64,000 nucleotides of DNA from Gulbenkiania mobilis (GCA_004346645.1 SMDA01000004.1:248001-312000), one strand, 5' to 3'. Counted from the first letter of the stretch, positions 25,995 through 37,573 are shown. The notes: generated by a model not told the origin, from the sequence alone. Program-made: numbers and translations.

Positions 25995-26852
25995 CTAGAA
26001 AAGTTCGACCAGTTCTACCGGAATCGCATAGCGCCGGGCTGCGCCGGCCTCAAGCAGCAGATGACGCTTGAGCGGGCGGCCCTCGAGCACGCCCTGCCAG
26101 TGTACGTCCAGCGCATAGAGGGCCTGCCCCGGCTGCGGGCGGAGCACCCAGCGGGCGGTCAGGGCGGTAGGTGCGCAGGCGGCACCGCTACCGCAGCCGG
26201 CCCCTGCATTGTCCGCCTCTACTGCCAGGCGGCCCATCGGCACGATGTCGTCGGGCGTGGCCAGGAAGAAGTCCACATTGCGCTGGCTGTACCCCTGATG
26301 CGACCAGCCAGCGGTCAGCTGCCAGCCCCAGGCGGCTTCGCCCATCCGTATGGGTCGCACATCGGCCGCGGCCATGCCATGGGCACCGGAGGGCTGGGTA
26401 TGCGTGGCCAAGAGCCGGTAACGGCCCTCCCGCAGTTCAAAGACGAGTAGCCGCACCAGGCCGGCTGCGGCAAAGCTGTCCATCGCGTCACCCTGCGCCG
26501 CCTCGGTATCGGCAAGCAGCGCCACCAAAGCCTGCTGCCGACCTTCTGGCCCAGCCGTGAAATACGGCACACCGAAGCGGCCGACGAAGCGGTCCGGCCC
26601 GCTGCCGGTGTCGGCCTGCAGGAGCCAGGTACCGGGGAGCGGCCCGGGCCGCATGCCCTGCTGCCGACGGTAATCGGCCAGGGCCGTCTCAAGCGTCTGG
26701 CGCTGAGCCGGCACGGACGCGGTCACTGCGGAAGCCTCAGGGTTGGCCGAAGGCAGCCGGACGGCCACGGCAGGGTGCGTCCACCACCAGCCCAGCGCAG
26801 CCCCCGAGGCTGCGAGGGTGGTCAGCCCGGCAACGACCGTCCCTTTCTTCAC
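25995..26852 (-). CDS. Hypothetical membrane-anchored protein in the purine operon
   Basis: 285 residues. One N-terminal hydrophobic segment (about 7-25) anchors it or acts as an uncleaved signal; the rest should lie in the periplasm. No known domain recognised. It has a cysteine pair ([12 protein letters not shown]) and beta-rich C-terminal repeats. It begins 7 nt after the purH stop and precedes purD, so it is cotranscribed with purine genes, but nothing suggests a purine role. Confidence 0.8.
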   Translation of the reverse strand: MKKGTVVAGLTTLAASGAALGWWWTHPAVAVRLPSANPEASAVTASVPAQRQTLETALADYRRQQGMRPGPLPGTWLLQADTGSGPDRFVGRFGVPYFTAGPEGRQQALVALLADTEAAQGDAMDSFAAAGLVRLLVFELREGRYRLLATHTQPSGAHGMAAADVRPIRMGEAAWGWQLTAGWSHQGYSQRNVDFFLATPDDIVPMGRLAVEADNAGAGCGSGAACAPTALTARWVLRPQPGQALYALDVHWQGVLEGRPLKRHLLLEAGAARRYAIPVELVELF

Positions 26853-26859
26853 GCGCGAC

Positions 26860-28437
26860 TCAATGGCGGAAGTGGCGTACGCCAGTCAGCACCATGGCGA
26901 TGCCGTGCTCGTCGGCAGCGGCGAACACCTCTTCGTCACGCATGGAACCGCCCGGCTGGATGATGGCCTTGATGCCCTGCTCGGCGATCACGTCGATGCC
27001 GTCGCGGAACGGGAAGAAGGCATCGCTGGCGGCCACCGCACCCTGCAGGCTCAGCCCTGCATCCTGCGCCTTGCGAGCGGCGATGCGGGTGGAATCCACA
27101 CGGCTCATCTGCCCGGCCCCGATGCCGGCGGTCTGACCGTTCCTGCAGAACACGATGGCGTTGGACTTCACGTACTTGGCCACGCGCCAGGCGAACAGCA
27201 GGTCGGCCATTTCCTGTTCGGTCGGGGCACGCTTGGTCACCACGCGCAGCTCTTCCAGGCCCACGTTGCGGATATCCGGGGTCTGCACCAGCACGCCGCC
27301 ACCCACGCGCTTCAGCTCGAAGCGGTTGGCGCCGGCTTCCAGCGGGATCTCCAGCACGCGTACGTTCTTCTTGGCCGCGATCAGCGCCTTGGCTTCATCG
27401 GTGAACGCCGGTGCCAGCAGCACTTCCAGGAATTGACCGGTCACGGCTTCTACCGTTTCGGCATCCACTGGGCGGTTGAAGGCGATGATGCCGCCGAAGG
27501 CGCTGGTGGTGTCGGTCGCGAACGCCAGCTTGTAGGCGGTCAGGGTGTCGGCGGCCACGGCCACGCCGCAGGGGTTGGCGTGCTTGACGATGACGCAGGC
27601 CGGCTGGTCGAAGGTCTTCACCGCCTCCCAGGCTGCATCGGCATCGGCGATGTTGTTATAGGACAGTTCCTTGCCCTGCAGTTGACGGTAGTGAGCGATG
27701 GCCCCCGGGGCCGGATCCAGATCGCGGTAGAAGGCGGCCGCCTGGTGCGGGTTCTCGCCGTAGCGCATGTCCTGCACTTTCACGAACTGGGCATTGAGGC
27801 GGTTCGGGAAGGCAAAGCGTTCCGGCACGCCGCTGTCCACGCCTTCGGCCAGGCTGGTCAGGTAGTTGGAGATGGCACCGTCGTAGGCCGCGGTGTGGGT
27901 GAAGGCTTTCTTCGACAGGTTCAGGCGGGTGAGCTTGGACAGCTTGCCGGCGTTGGCCTGCATTTCTTCCACCAGCGCCGTGTAGTCTTCGGCGTCGGTC
28001 ACGATGGCGACGTGCTGCCAGTTCTTGGCGGCGGAGCGCACCATGGTCGGGCCGCCGATATCGATATTCTCGATGGCGTCTTCCAGCGTGCAGTCTGCCT
28101 TGGCGATGGTGGCTTCGAACGGGTAAAGGTTGACGCACACCAGGTCGATGTTGCCGATACCGTGTTCCTGCATGGTGGCCACGTGTTCCGGCAGGTCGCG
28201 CCGGCCCAGGATGCCGCCGTGCACTTTCGGGTGCAGGGTCTTCACCCGGCCGTCCAGCATTTCCGGGAAGCCGGTGTAGTCGGAGACGTCGATCACCGGC
28301 ACGCCAGCGTCACGCAGCAGCTTGGCGGTGCCGCCGGTGGAGAGGATCTCCACGCCGAAGCCAGCGAGGGCCCGGGCAAATTCGAGAATGCCGGTTTTGT
28401 CGGAAACGCTGATCAGCGCACGTTCGATTTTGGTCAT
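26860..28437 (-). CDS. purH: Bifunctional AICAR transformylase / IMP cyclohydrolase
   Basis: Last two steps to IMP. 525 residues. The N-terminal IMP cyclohydrolase (MGS-like) domain has [18 protein letters not shown] and [14 protein letters not shown]. The C-terminal transformylase contains [20 protein letters not shown] and [14 protein letters not shown], plus [14 protein letters not shown]. First gene of the operon; fis ends upstream at its own terminator. Confidence 0.98.
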   Translation of the reverse strand: MTKIERALISVSDKTGILEFARALAGFGVEILSTGGTAKLLRDAGVPVIDVSDYTGFPEMLDGRVKTLHPKVHGGILGRRDLPEHVATMQEHGIGNIDLVCVNLYPFEATIAKADCTLEDAIENIDIGGPTMVRSAAKNWQHVAIVTDAEDYTALVEEMQANAGKLSKLTRLNLSKKAFTHTAAYDGAISNYLTSLAEGVDSGVPERFAFPNRLNAQFVKVQDMRYGENPHQAAAFYRDLDPAPGAIAHYRQLQGKELSYNNIADADAAWEAVKTFDQPACVIVKHANPCGVAVAADTLTAYKLAFATDTTSAFGGIIAFNRPVDAETVEAVTGQFLEVLLAPAFTDEAKALIAAKKNVRVLEIPLEAGANRFELKRVGGGVLVQTPDIRNVGLEELRVVTKRAPTEQEMADLLFAWRVAKYVKSNAIVFCRNGQTAGIGAGQMSRVDSTRIAARKAQDAGLSLQGAVAASDAFFPFRDGIDVIAEQGIKAIIQPGGSMRDEEVFAAADEHGIAMVLTGVRHFRH

Positions 28438-28484
28438 GGTTCTCTACCGCGTTTGCGAAGCTTGGAGCTTCCTTTGGGACGAAC

Positions 28485-28514
28485 AAAAAAACAGGCCGCT
28501 TCGGGCGGCCTGTT
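28485..28514 (-). terminator. Intrinsic terminator of dusB-fis
   Basis: ACAGGCCGC/GCGGCCTGT stem with a 5-nt loop, followed by seven Ts on the minus strand. It separates fis from purH. Confidence 0.88.
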
Positions 28515-28518
28515 ATCT

Positions 28519-28755
28519 TCATATCAAATCATACGACTTCATTTTTTTGCGCAGCGTGTTGCGGTTCAACCCCAGCAACTCCGCGGCCCGGGTCTGATTC
28601 CCCTCGGTGTAGGTGAGCACCACCTCGATCAGGGGCTTTTCGACACACGCGAGCACCATGTCGTAGATGGCGGCCGGCGTCTCCCCGTCCAGATCGCGGA
28701 AATACTGCTCCATGGCCAGGCGCACCGACTGCGCAATATGTTCGTTGTTATACAT
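28519..28755 (-). CDS. fis: Fis family DNA-binding protein
   Basis: 78 residues, a normal Fis length for Betaproteobacteria. The C-terminal helix-turn-helix is clear: TRAAELLGLNRNTLRKKMKSY. Nucleoid protein that bends DNA and tunes rRNA and other promoters. It follows dusB, the conserved bacterial dusB-fis arrangement, with 47 nt between. Confidence 0.95.
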   Translation of the reverse strand: MYNNEHIAQSVRLAMEQYFRDLDGETPAAIYDMVLACVEKPLIEVVLTYTEGNQTRAAELLGLNRNTLRKKMKSYDLI

Positions 28756-28802
28756 GGTGTCGTGTTCAATAGGTGTCGATCGGGCCGGCCGGTCAGCGTG
28801 CC

Positions 28803-29813
28803 TTACGCTGCCGGCGCCTCGCTCTCGTAGACCAGGCGGTCCGAAGCGGTGCCCAGCCGGTCGAAATAGTCGGCCACCGCAGCGCGCTGGCCTTCGGTGG
28901 TCTCCAGCCGGTACATCTCCTGCCGGAACGCGTTGGAGCCGGCAAGCCCCCGGGTGTACCAGGCGATGTGCTTACGGGCGATGCGGCAACCCGAGTACTC
29001 GCCATAGAACATATAAAGATCATCCAGGTGCGCCAGGAGGATGTCGCGGATCTCCACTACCTCCGGCGACGGCAGATGCTCACCCGTATCGAGGTAATGC
29101 TGAATCTCGCGAAAGATCCAAGGCCGCCCCTGGGCGGCGCGACCGATCATCACCGCATCAGCCCCGGTCTCACGCAGCACCCGCTGCGCCTTCTGGGGGC
29201 TGTCGATGTCGCCGTTGGCGATCACCGGGATCGACACGCTGGCCTTCACGGCACGGATAGTGTCGTACTCGGCCTCGCCGTTATACATATCTTCGCGGGT
29301 CCTGCCGTGCAGAGCGAGCGCGGCAATACCGGTTTCTTCGGCCAACCTTGCCACGCGCAGCGCGTTGCGGTGTTCGCGGCTCCAGCCGGTGCGGGTCTTT
29401 AGCGTGACCGGCACATCCACCGCCTTCACCACCGCTTCGAGAATGCGCGCCACCAGACTCTCGTCGCGCAACAGCGCGCTGCCGGCCGCCACGTTGCACA
29501 CCTTTTTGGCTGGGCAGCCCATGTTGATGTCAATGATCTGCGCACCGTGCTCGACGTTGAGCCGGGCCGCCTCGGCCATCTGGGCGGGGTCGGACCCGGC
29601 AATCTGCACCGAGACCGGCTCCACCTCACCTTCGTGGTTGGCGCGACGCAGCGTCTTGGGCGTGGTCCACAGTGCCTTGTTGGCGGTGATCATCTCCGAT
29701 ACCGCCATACCCGCGCCCAGCTTCTTGCACAGCATGCGGAACGGCCGGTCGGTCACGCCCGCCATGGGCGCCACGATCAGGCGGTTTTTCAGGCTGTACG
29801 GACCGATTCGCAT
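28803..29813 (-). CDS. dusB: tRNA-dihydrouridine synthase B
   Basis: FMN/NADPH enzyme reducing uridine to dihydrouridine in the tRNA D-loop. 336 residues. IVAPMAGVTDRPFRMLCKKLGA, INMGCPAKKVCNVAAGSALL with the catalytic cysteine, ALHGRTREDMYNG and GADAVMIGRAAQGRPW. The start MRIGPYSLKNRL at 29813 fits family members; an ATG at 29852 is possible. Cotranscribed with fis. Confidence 0.96.
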   Translation of the reverse strand: MRIGPYSLKNRLIVAPMAGVTDRPFRMLCKKLGAGMAVSEMITANKALWTTPKTLRRANHEGEVEPVSVQIAGSDPAQMAEAARLNVEHGAQIIDINMGCPAKKVCNVAAGSALLRDESLVARILEAVVKAVDVPVTLKTRTGWSREHRNALRVARLAEETGIAALALHGRTREDMYNGEAEYDTIRAVKASVSIPVIANGDIDSPQKAQRVLRETGADAVMIGRAAQGRPWIFREIQHYLDTGEHLPSPEVVEIRDILLAHLDDLYMFYGEYSGCRIARKHIAWYTRGLAGSNAFRQEMYRLETTEGQRAAVADYFDRLGTASDRLVYESEAPAA

Positions 29814-29944
29814 GGAATTCAGGGGCTTGGGTGTGGTGCAAGGGGCCGCCATTGTAATCGGTTTTTCATGGCGGGTAAAAAGATTTTGCCCATTTTTTGA
29901 GCAGCGTCCAGAGGGCGCGGCGGTGACCCCGCCGCGAAGGAGGA

Positions 29945-30355
29945 GGTGGGAAGCCGGACGATAAGCCGGGTTCTGTCGTTGAGCAGTCATTCCTCTAGGC
30001 CTGCCGTTACCGGCAGGCTCAAGCAGCCTACCCGGGTGCAGCGCGGGCCACGCCTGTGCACCCCTATTTGGCCTTGCTCCGGATGGGGTTTAGCCTGCCG
30101 TCCGTGTTGCCACGTCCGCGGTGCGCTCTTACCGAACCGGGTTGCCCCGGCCGCTCCCGGAGGAGTCCACCTTTTCACCCTTGCCTGTGCCGGTTCCCGG
30201 TACGCTTGCGCGCCCGGGGGCCATCGGCGGTTCAGCTCTCTGTTCCACTTTCCGTCGCCTTGCGGCGCCCGGCCGTTAGCCGGCATCCTGCCCTGCGGAG
30301 CCCGGACTTTCCTCCCCGCCCTGAAGGGCGCGGCGACTGCCTGTCCGGCTTCCCG
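29945..30355 (-). ncRNA. rnpB: RNase P RNA, bacterial type A
   Basis: Catalytic RNA that matures tRNA 5' ends. Read on the minus strand, the 5' part starts near 30355 (GGGAAGCCGGACAGGCAGTC), followed by the conserved AGGAAAGTCCGGGCT. Later comes GGTAAGAGCGCACC. The 3' end has ACAGAACCCGGCTTAT and TCCGGCTTCCC, which pairs back with the 5' end. Length is about 410 nt, slightly longer than in E. coli. End coordinates are approximate. Confidence 0.96.
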
Positions 30356-30360
30356 CTGCG

Positions 30361-30366
30361 ATTGTA
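30361..30366 (-). promoter_or_regulatory. Likely -10 element of rnpB
   Basis: TACAAT on the minus strand, 6-10 nt before the RNA 5' end. I found no convincing -35 at 17 bp. Confidence 0.5.
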
Positions 30367-30453
30367 CCCGATTACGCGCCCGCTGCCGGAAGAATCCGGA
30401 CGCGGCGACCGGGCTCTGGAATATACTGATGGCCTTGTCTTGCGGAAGTTGTC

Positions 30454-33400
30454 ATGGAGCTCAACCAGGATCGCCTGTTCCGACTGCAGTTTGCCGGCAC
30501 GCTGGCCATCGTGGTGCTTCTTGCCGTAACGCTGGCCAGTTACTTCATGTGGCAACACCGGGCCGACTTCCGCGATCAAGAGGCCCGGCTGGCAGCCGAA
30601 CACGCCGCCGAGGCCCGACAGCACCTGCAGGCCTTTGGTGATCACGGCGCGCTGACAGTGGCGGGCATTGCCGCCCGCACCCGTCCGATGCTGGCCGCAC
30701 AGCTGCGTCAGGAAGGCGATCAGGCCTACAGCCTGGCGCAATCCCTCTGGACCCGCGAGGCGGGCCGCAGACCGCCCAAAGAGGTGGCCGCGCTGATCGC
30801 CAGCACGCTGCGCCAGTTCCGCCGTGCCGACAGCACCCGTGTTTACTTTATCCTTGATGAGCAGGGCCGCAGCATCCTCACCCCCTCCACCCCTCAGCTG
30901 GAGGGCAGCGCGCTGCTGACCCACCCCGATCCACGCGTGCCGCTGGTCGTCCGTAATTTCCTCGCATCGACCCGCGCCCACCCCGGTGGGGGCGTGGTGG
31001 AGTACCGCTGGTTCATGCCTGCACAGCAGATGATGTGGCCCAAAATGGCCTATGTGCGGCATTTCGCACCGCTGGGCTGGGTGCTGGGCAGCAGCGAATT
31101 CCTGCACGATGCAGAAGCCGAGGTGCAGGCCCAGGCCACCGACATCCTGCGCCGCATGCGCTATCCCAACAGCGACCTGTTCCTGATCGACAACCAGGGC
31201 GTGGTACGGCTCTATCCGCCCCATCCGGAATACGAAGGTCGCCATTACATCGCCCTGCCCTCGGCCGTGCGGCACGACATCGTCAACTTCATCGCCCAGG
31301 GCAGCAACGGGCGCTTCTTCATCCAGGCGGCCAGTGCAGACAGCCCCACGATGATGGCGTACGTGCGGCATGTGGCGCCCTGGGGATGGACAGTGGTGGC
31401 ACGCACGCCCTACGCCGCCAACGACATCGATGCGGCCGCCCACCGTGCGCTGCAGGCTCACACCAAGTCGCGCGTGCTGGCAACGGTGGTGCTCACCCTG
31501 CTTGCCCTGCTGTCGGCCGGGCTCTTCAGCTGGCTGCTGAGTCGGCGCGTGAGCACACTGATCGGCCGCTACCGTCACCGGCTGGACCGCAGCCACGCCA
31601 TCCTGCACCAGCAGGCCGACGCCTTGATGCTGACCCGCTTCCTGATGGACAAGGCAGGCGAGGCCATCTGCCTGAGCGCGCCGGACGATACCCTGGCCTA
31701 TCAGAACGAAGCCTCGCGCCGGCTGCTGGATACGCTGGGGCTGACGATGCCGGCCTACATGGCCCTGCTCTTCGGCACCCATCCCGATGGCGAGCACACC
31801 GTCGCGGTACTGGCGTGCGATGGCCGCACCCGCCATCTGGAAGTTACGCTGACCGGGCTGGAGTACGAGCACACCGCCTACCGCTGTGCCACGGTGCGCG
31901 ACATCACCGAGCGCGTGCTGGCCGACCGGCAGAACCGACTGGCGGCACGGGTGTTCGAGGCCAGCAACGAAGCGATTCTGATCACCGACGCGTCCAACCG
32001 CATCCTGGCCGTCAACCGGGCCTTCTGCGACACCACCGGCTACACCGAAGAGGAGGTGCTGGGACAGACGCCCGCCTTGCTCGCCTCCGGCCGCCACGAC
32101 GCAGCCTTTTACCGCAAGATGTGGGCCGCCCTGGGCGAGCGCGGCCAGTGGTCGGGCGAGATCTGGAACCAGCGCAAGGATGGTGACATCTTTCCCGAAT
32201 GGCTCAACATCAGCGTGCTGAGCGACGAGGGCGGCCGGCCGATGCATTACATCGCGCTCTTCACCGATATTTCGGAGCGCAAGGCGCGGGAAGCGCAGCT
32301 GCAGCACATGGCCGAGTACGACATCCTCACCGACCTGCCCAACCGCGCCCTGATCGGCGACCGCCTGCAGCAGGCGATCCATGCGGCCGAGCACGCTGGC
32401 CAGCGGGTGGCGGTACTGTTCGTGGACCTGGACCATTTCAAGAACATCAACGACACCCTCGGCCACGCCTGTGGCGACATGTTGCTGCAGCAAGTAGGGC
32501 GGCGGCTTTCGGGTTCGGTACGGGCGATGGACACGGTTGGCCGAACCGGGGGCGACGAGTTCGTAGTGGTACTGCCGATGCTGAGCCAGGCCGAGGAGGC
32601 GGGGCAGGTGGCCGAGCGCATGCTGGAGGTGCTGCAAGCCCCCTTCACGCTGGGCACGCACACGCTGGTGATCACCCCCAGCATCGGCATCAGCCTGTAC
32701 CCGGACGATGGCGGCACGATGGAAGCTCTACTGATGAATGCAGACTTGGCGATGTATCACGCCAAGGCCAGCGGCCGGAACACCTACAGTTTCTACGCCC
32801 AGCCGATGAACGCCCGCGTGTCCGAACGGCTGCTGCTGGAGAACCGCCTGCGCCAGGCGCTGGACCGCGGCGAGCTGGTGCTGGCCTACCAGCCTCAGTT
32901 CGCGCTCGACGGCGTGACGCTGACCGGCTGCGAGGCGCTGTTGCGCTGGACGGACCCGGAATACGGCCCCATCCCACCGGATCGTTTCATTCCGGTAGCG
33001 GAGGAGTCCGGGCTGATTGTGCCGATCGGGCGCTGGGTACTGGAAGAGGCCTGTGGCCAGGCCGCGCTGTGGCAGGCTCAGGGGTGCGCCCTGAAGGTGG
33101 CGGTGAACGTGGCGGCACGGCAGCTGGCCGGGCCGGAGTTCGCGGCCGACGTGGCACGCGCGCTCTCGCTCAGCGGCCTGCCCGGCTCGCTTCTGGAGAT
33201 TGAGGTAACCGAAAGCACACTGATGGCCGACCTGCAGCACACGGCCCGGCAGCTGGAACAGATCAAGGCGCTGGGCGTGGGGCTGGCGGTGGACGACTTC
33301 GGCACCGGCTACTCCAGCCTCGCCTACCTCAAGCGCTTTGCGCCAGATACGATCAAGATCGACCGTTCGTTCATCACCGACCTGCCGCAGGACAGCGAGA

Positions 33401-33615
33401 ACGCTGCCATCGTCTCGGCGATCATCCAGTTGGCCAACGCCTTGGGCATGCAGACCCTGGCCGAAGGGGTGGAAACCCACGACCAGCGCCGCTTTCTGGC
33501 CGATCTGGGCTGCCATGCCCTGCAGGGCTTCCTCACCGGCCGGCCCCAGCCGCCCCACACGCTGGAAGCCCTGCTGGCCACACGGTTGGCCGAAGCGTCC
33601 GCCACAACGCCCTGA
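30454..33615 (+). CDS. Membrane-bound PAS/GGDEF/EAL cyclic-di-GMP signalling protein
   Basis: 1053 residues. Membrane helix 1 (about 11-32), a periplasmic Cache-like sensor (about 33-335, with repeated F-I/L-D-x-Q-G strands), helix 2 (about 339-362), a degenerate PAS (about 385-480), PAS (about 495-610), GGDEF (about 620-780) and EAL (about 795-1040). Catalytic motifs are intact. RTGGDEFVV is near residue 698. EALLRW near 826, [34 protein letters not shown] and EGVET form a complete EAL set, so phosphodiesterase activity is likely and cyclase activity possible. It is divergent from rnpB and alone on its strand. Two copies of the GTTGGCCGAA repeat lie in it. Confidence 0.95.
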   Translation: MELNQDRLFRLQFAGTLAIVVLLAVTLASYFMWQHRADFRDQEARLAAEHAAEARQHLQAFGDHGALTVAGIAARTRPMLAAQLRQEGDQAYSLAQSLWTREAGRRPPKEVAALIASTLRQFRRADSTRVYFILDEQGRSILTPSTPQLEGSALLTHPDPRVPLVVRNFLASTRAHPGGGVVEYRWFMPAQQMMWPKMAYVRHFAPLGWVLGSSEFLHDAEAEVQAQATDILRRMRYPNSDLFLIDNQGVVRLYPPHPEYEGRHYIALPSAVRHDIVNFIAQGSNGRFFIQAASADSPTMMAYVRHVAPWGWTVVARTPYAANDIDAAAHRALQAHTKSRVLATVVLTLLALLSAGLFSWLLSRRVSTLIGRYRHRLDRSHAILHQQADALMLTRFLMDKAGEAICLSAPDDTLAYQNEASRRLLDTLGLTMPAYMALLFGTHPDGEHTVAVLACDGRTRHLEVTLTGLEYEHTAYRCATVRDITERVLADRQNRLAARVFEASNEAILITDASNRILAVNRAFCDTTGYTEEEVLGQTPALLASGRHDAAFYRKMWAALGERGQWSGEIWNQRKDGDIFPEWLNISVLSDEGGRPMHYIALFTDISERKAREAQLQHMAEYDILTDLPNRALIGDRLQQAIHAAEHAGQRVAVLFVDLDHFKNINDTLGHACGDMLLQQVGRRLSGSVRAMDTVGRTGGDEFVVVLPMLSQAEEAGQVAERMLEVLQAPFTLGTHTLVITPSIGISLYPDDGGTMEALLMNADLAMYHAKASGRNTYSFYAQPMNARVSERLLLENRLRQALDRGELVLAYQPQFALDGVTLTGCEALLRWTDPEYGPIPPDRFIPVAEESGLIVPIGRWVLEEACGQAALWQAQGCALKVAVNVAARQLAGPEFAADVARALSLSGLPGSLLEIEVTESTLMADLQHTARQLEQIKALGVGLAVDDFGTGYSSLAYLKRFAPDTIKIDRSFITDLPQDSENAAIVSAIIQLANALGMQTLAEGVETHDQRRFLADLGCHALQGFLTGRPQPPHTLEALLATRLAEASATTP

Positions 33616-33658
33616 GGCGCCGCCAGACCGCGCGGCCGTTAGCCGGCCCCGATGGTTT

Positions 33659-36600
33659 TCAGTCGAAGCGCAGTGTGTAGCGCGACTCCACCGACGAGGC
33701 GGTGCCCGCGCGCAGCACCACCGACCAACTCTTGCTCAGCTTGTAGGCGAGTTTCACCGCCTGTTCGGCGCTGGTGATGCCGTATTCGTAGCCCAGATAC
33801 AGCTCGCGGCTTACCTGCTTGCCCACGGTTACCACCTGTTCGGCCGGGCTGACCGAACCATTGGACAGTGTGCGCTCCCGGCGGGAGGTAAGACCGAAGT
33901 CGTCGAAGAGGCCGATGTCGTCATTGACCGACCCCAGCAGGTAGGCACCGGCCGAGGCAGCAATCGCCGCATCGTCGCCCCCGGTCCCCGAGGAGGCCCG
34001 GCCCAGCACCAGCCACGACAGTTTGTCACGATCCGACATCGGCTCGTCGGCGATCAGGCGAACCTGGGGCGCCGCCACCGGTCCGGTCACCTCCACTCCG
34101 GCGCCCACCGGCGACATCCGCCGGCGGGCGCGCACGTTGACACCCGGGTTGTCCAGCGGCCCGGCAAAGGCCACCACGCCCTGCTCGATGTCCAGATCCT
34201 GGCCGTAGGCCTTGTAACGGCCTTGCACCACGCGCACCTCGCCGACAGCGGCCGGCGCCATGCCGGGATTGGAGGTCACGCGCACCACCCCGGTCAGCTC
34301 CACATCCAGGCCACGGCCGACGAAGCGGAAGCGGTCCCCCAGATCGAGATCCAGCGCCACCGTCAGCGGCAGCGCGGACAGCGCCGAAGGCTGCTTCTCC
34401 TCCCGGCCACGGACGTACACGTCGTCCGATAGCTCAGGCTTGCCCGACTTGGGCAGATCCACGCGCCCCCGGTCGGCGCGCAGGCGTCCAGTGAGTGCGA
34501 TGCGATCGGCGCCCAGCGTGATCTCGCTGGTGCCGGATACCACCAGACGGCGGTCGGGCCGGTCGAACACCTGGAAGCGAGTGAGCGTAACTTGGGCACG
34601 GGCATCCGGTTGGCTGCGGTTCAGGCTGAGCACGCCCGACCCCACTGCCTCGCCCTGACCGCTGGGAAAGCGCAGCCGGTCCACAACCAGCCGCTGGCCA
34701 TCGAGCCGGGCAGCCAGTTCGCCATGATTAAGCGTAAGGCCGGTGCGACGGTCACTGAAGAGCAGGTCGCGCCCTTCGATTCGCCCCTGCCCGGCAGGCG
34801 CATCCAGTGTGCCGTTGAAGTTGATCGCTGCCGACAGACGGCCGCCGATCTCCAGCGCCGGCCCGCCGAAAGGCTCGAATACCTCCAGGCTGGGCAGTTC
34901 GGCGCGCAGTTCGGCGCGGATGGGGGTGTCACCGTTCGGCACGCCGTTAGGGGCCGCATAGCTGCCGCGGCCGCTGAGATCGCCATACTGACTGAGCACA
35001 CGCGCCACGAACTGGGTGGCCCGACCATCGAACTCGGCGCTGATCTGGGCCTCGCGCAGGCCCAGCGGCTGACGCCGGCGGTTGTTGATCGGCAGCATTA
35101 CATCACCGCTGACCCGGTTGACAGCGATGCGGCCGACCGGCTGGCCATTGCGCAGCGTGAGCTGCCAGGTGCTGTCCAGCACCAGCGTCTGTTCCACCGG
35201 CAACTTGAAGAGCGGGTCCAGATCCGCCACGCGCAGCCCGCTGGCTCGGCCGGCTGTCTGCAGGTTGCCTTGCGGATCGCGCAGGAAACGGTCCAGCACG
35301 ATGGTGCCCGACAGGGCCCTCAGCCGGGTGGCACCGACGTCGATGCGCCCGTCTCCCACGTCCAGCGAGACCGGTGCGAGCAGCTCCACGCCGGGGCGGC
35401 CATCCAGGCTCAGCCGGCTGACCGTGCCCTTCCAGGCGGTGGTATTGGCCGGCATCCCGCCACTGGCGCGCAGGCTGACGCCATAGCCCAGGTCGCGGTA
35501 GCGCAGGCGACCATCGAGGGCAATCTGGTGCTGCGCACGAACCCCGTTGGCCGAAAGCGTGAGGTTGCTGACCGCCAGCGGACCAGCGTTGACGGCCTCC
35601 GCACCCATCTGGAGTTTGAAGGGGCTTCCAGCCTCACCGGTGATTTGTGCCTGCAGCGTCAGCATGCGGGCGCGGATGTCGCCAGGCAGGCGCAGCGCAT
35701 CGGCACGCGCGTTGGCCCGCACCAGTGGCAGGCCATCGGTGGTGACGATGTCGGCGTTGCCGACCACACGGCCGGCGAAATCCGGCCCCAGCAGGGCGAG
35801 CGAAGGTGCATCCACCGCCACCTGCAGCCGGTCCCCTTTCTGCCCGTAGGCGCCCTTGGCGCGCACGCTGTTGCGGGCTAGCAGCAGATCGGCATCGATG
35901 TTCTTCAGCCGGCTACCCACCAGCGCCAGCGATGCCTTGCCGGTCACCGGTTCGCCGGAGAGACGACTGGGGTCGAAAGCCAAGGACAGGTTGGCCGAAA
36001 CCCCGTGATGCTTGCCATCCTGTACCTGGGAGCCGCTCCCCAGCTGGCCATCGGCGCGCAGGCGGGCGTTGAGGTCGCCCTGCGGCCAGGCCTTGTTAAG
36101 GCGCGATGGATTGAAGCGGCTGAGCGTGCCCGTCAGGGCAAAGGGTTTTTCGCCTTCCAGCGCCAGCTCGCCCTTGGCTGCCAGCCGGCCATCTCCGGCA
36201 GCAAGCACCAGTTCGTCCAGGCGGACCCGCTCCGGACCGCTGGCCACGTACGCCAGTCGAGCCCGCGCCGACAGGTCGCGTGCGTCGATCCGCGCCTGCA
36301 GGATGGGCGCATCCAGCGAGCCCAGCAGGCGGAGCTTACCGGCCACGGTCCGGTCCGGTGCCGCGCCATGCAGCGCCCGCAGCCGCAGTCCGCCCACCTC
36401 GCCGAACAGGTTGAGGTTGCGCGGCTGCAGACGACCGAAAAAGGCCAGTTGGCCTTCGGTGAAGCGCGCTTCGCTCAGCCCCAGATCGAAGGTGTCCCCA
36501 CGGGTGGTGAAGCTGCTGGCGAAGAAGCTCAGCGGCAGGCGCCCCTGGTCCACCGGGCCGGCCTCGGCATTCACCAGCGTCAGGCCGCCGCGCAGCCGGT

Positions 36601-37564
36601 CGTTGCCGGCCGGTTCGGCGTACAGCGCGAGGTTGAGCCGCCCACCGGGCAGAGCCGGCAACAGGGCATGTGGATTGACGCCACCCAGCCGCAGGTCCAC
36701 GCGGCGGATGCGCTGGTAGAACGAGGGAGCGAACGGCTCGAATTTGCCATCCAGCAGGGCGACAATTCCCTGACCTTCCATCTCTGCATGCGCCAGCAGG
36801 TTGACCAGTGAGCCTTCCACGCCCAACCGGGTCCTTACCGGAATACGTTCCACCTCACCCTCGCCGGTGAGCTGGCCCGACAGCAGGAAGGGACGCTGGC
36901 TGCCCAGTGCCAGCGTCGCCTTCGCCCGGCCCCACGGCAGTTCGGCCCGCTCCACGATCAGGCGGTGGTGTGTGCCGTCGTAGCGGTACATACCCCGCAG
37001 ATTACGGGGCACAACGCCACCACCAACCCCCTCGATGCTGGCCACCTCCAAGCGGCGAATCTGAACCGGCATCGGCAGCGACAGCTGGGCAGGCGGGGTC
37101 GGTCCACTAGCAGGCGGTGGCGTCTTGGAGGGCCGGGAAATCAGCTTCACATGGCCCAGCTTGAGGCGGTCAATGTAGAACTCGCCTTCCTGCCACAGCC
37201 GGCGCGGCTGCCACTTCATCTCCAGCCGGTCCATCTCCACATCGAAGCTTTCGGTGCGGTAGGCAAAGCCGTGCAGCACGAAGCCATCCCAGATGGAGCC
37301 CTCCACCCGCTCGGTGGACAGTTTCTGATGGGTGGTGACGCCGATGGTGCGCCACAGCCAGGCAAAGCCCACGGCATCGCCGATCACCCACGCCGCACCC
37401 ATCATCGGGGCCACCACAGCCAGCACAAAGATGATGCTGAAGATGGCCAGCCAGTGGCGACGGTGCAGCCCCTTGCCGCCACGTCCGCGGCGGTGCCTGG
37501 GGGGCGGGCCTGCGGGCGGGGTGGGTTCGGGCGCGTCGGGTGGCAGTACGGAGGGTTCAGTCAT
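33659..37564 (-). CDS. tamB: Translocation and assembly module subunit TamB
   Basis: 1301 residues. A short proline-rich cytoplasmic start, one signal anchor (about 38-62), a very long beta-helical body spanning the periplasm, and the C-terminal DUF490/TamB domain that ends RAGTASSVESRYTLRFD and contacts TamA. It helps insert some outer-membrane proteins and is implicated in phospholipid transport to the outer membrane. The ATG at 37564 is preferred; a GTG precedes it. It starts 9 nt after the tamA stop. Confidence 0.95.
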   Translation of the reverse strand: MTEPSVLPPDAPEPTPPAGPPPRHRRGRGGKGLHRRHWLAIFSIIFVLAVVAPMMGAAWVIGDAVGFAWLWRTIGVTTHQKLSTERVEGSIWDGFVLHGFAYRTESFDVEMDRLEMKWQPRRLWQEGEFYIDRLKLGHVKLISRPSKTPPPASGPTPPAQLSLPMPVQIRRLEVASIEGVGGGVVPRNLRGMYRYDGTHHRLIVERAELPWGRAKATLALGSQRPFLLSGQLTGEGEVERIPVRTRLGVEGSLVNLLAHAEMEGQGIVALLDGKFEPFAPSFYQRIRRVDLRLGGVNPHALLPALPGGRLNLALYAEPAGNDRLRGGLTLVNAEAGPVDQGRLPLSFFASSFTTRGDTFDLGLSEARFTEGQLAFFGRLQPRNLNLFGEVGGLRLRALHGAAPDRTVAGKLRLLGSLDAPILQARIDARDLSARARLAYVASGPERVRLDELVLAAGDGRLAAKGELALEGEKPFALTGTLSRFNPSRLNKAWPQGDLNARLRADGQLGSGSQVQDGKHHGVSANLSLAFDPSRLSGEPVTGKASLALVGSRLKNIDADLLLARNSVRAKGAYGQKGDRLQVAVDAPSLALLGPDFAGRVVGNADIVTTDGLPLVRANARADALRLPGDIRARMLTLQAQITGEAGSPFKLQMGAEAVNAGPLAVSNLTLSANGVRAQHQIALDGRLRYRDLGYGVSLRASGGMPANTTAWKGTVSRLSLDGRPGVELLAPVSLDVGDGRIDVGATRLRALSGTIVLDRFLRDPQGNLQTAGRASGLRVADLDPLFKLPVEQTLVLDSTWQLTLRNGQPVGRIAVNRVSGDVMLPINNRRRQPLGLREAQISAEFDGRATQFVARVLSQYGDLSGRGSYAAPNGVPNGDTPIRAELRAELPSLEVFEPFGGPALEIGGRLSAAINFNGTLDAPAGQGRIEGRDLLFSDRRTGLTLNHGELAARLDGQRLVVDRLRFPSGQGEAVGSGVLSLNRSQPDARAQVTLTRFQVFDRPDRRLVVSGTSEITLGADRIALTGRLRADRGRVDLPKSGKPELSDDVYVRGREEKQPSALSALPLTVALDLDLGDRFRFVGRGLDVELTGVVRVTSNPGMAPAAVGEVRVVQGRYKAYGQDLDIEQGVVAFAGPLDNPGVNVRARRRMSPVGAGVEVTGPVAAPQVRLIADEPMSDRDKLSWLVLGRASSGTGGDDAAIAASAGAYLLGSVNDDIGLFDDFGLTSRRERTLSNGSVSPAEQVVTVGKQVSRELYLGYEYGITSAEQAVKLAYKLSKSWSVVLRAGTASSVESRYTLRFD

Positions 37565-37573
37565 CACAACTCG

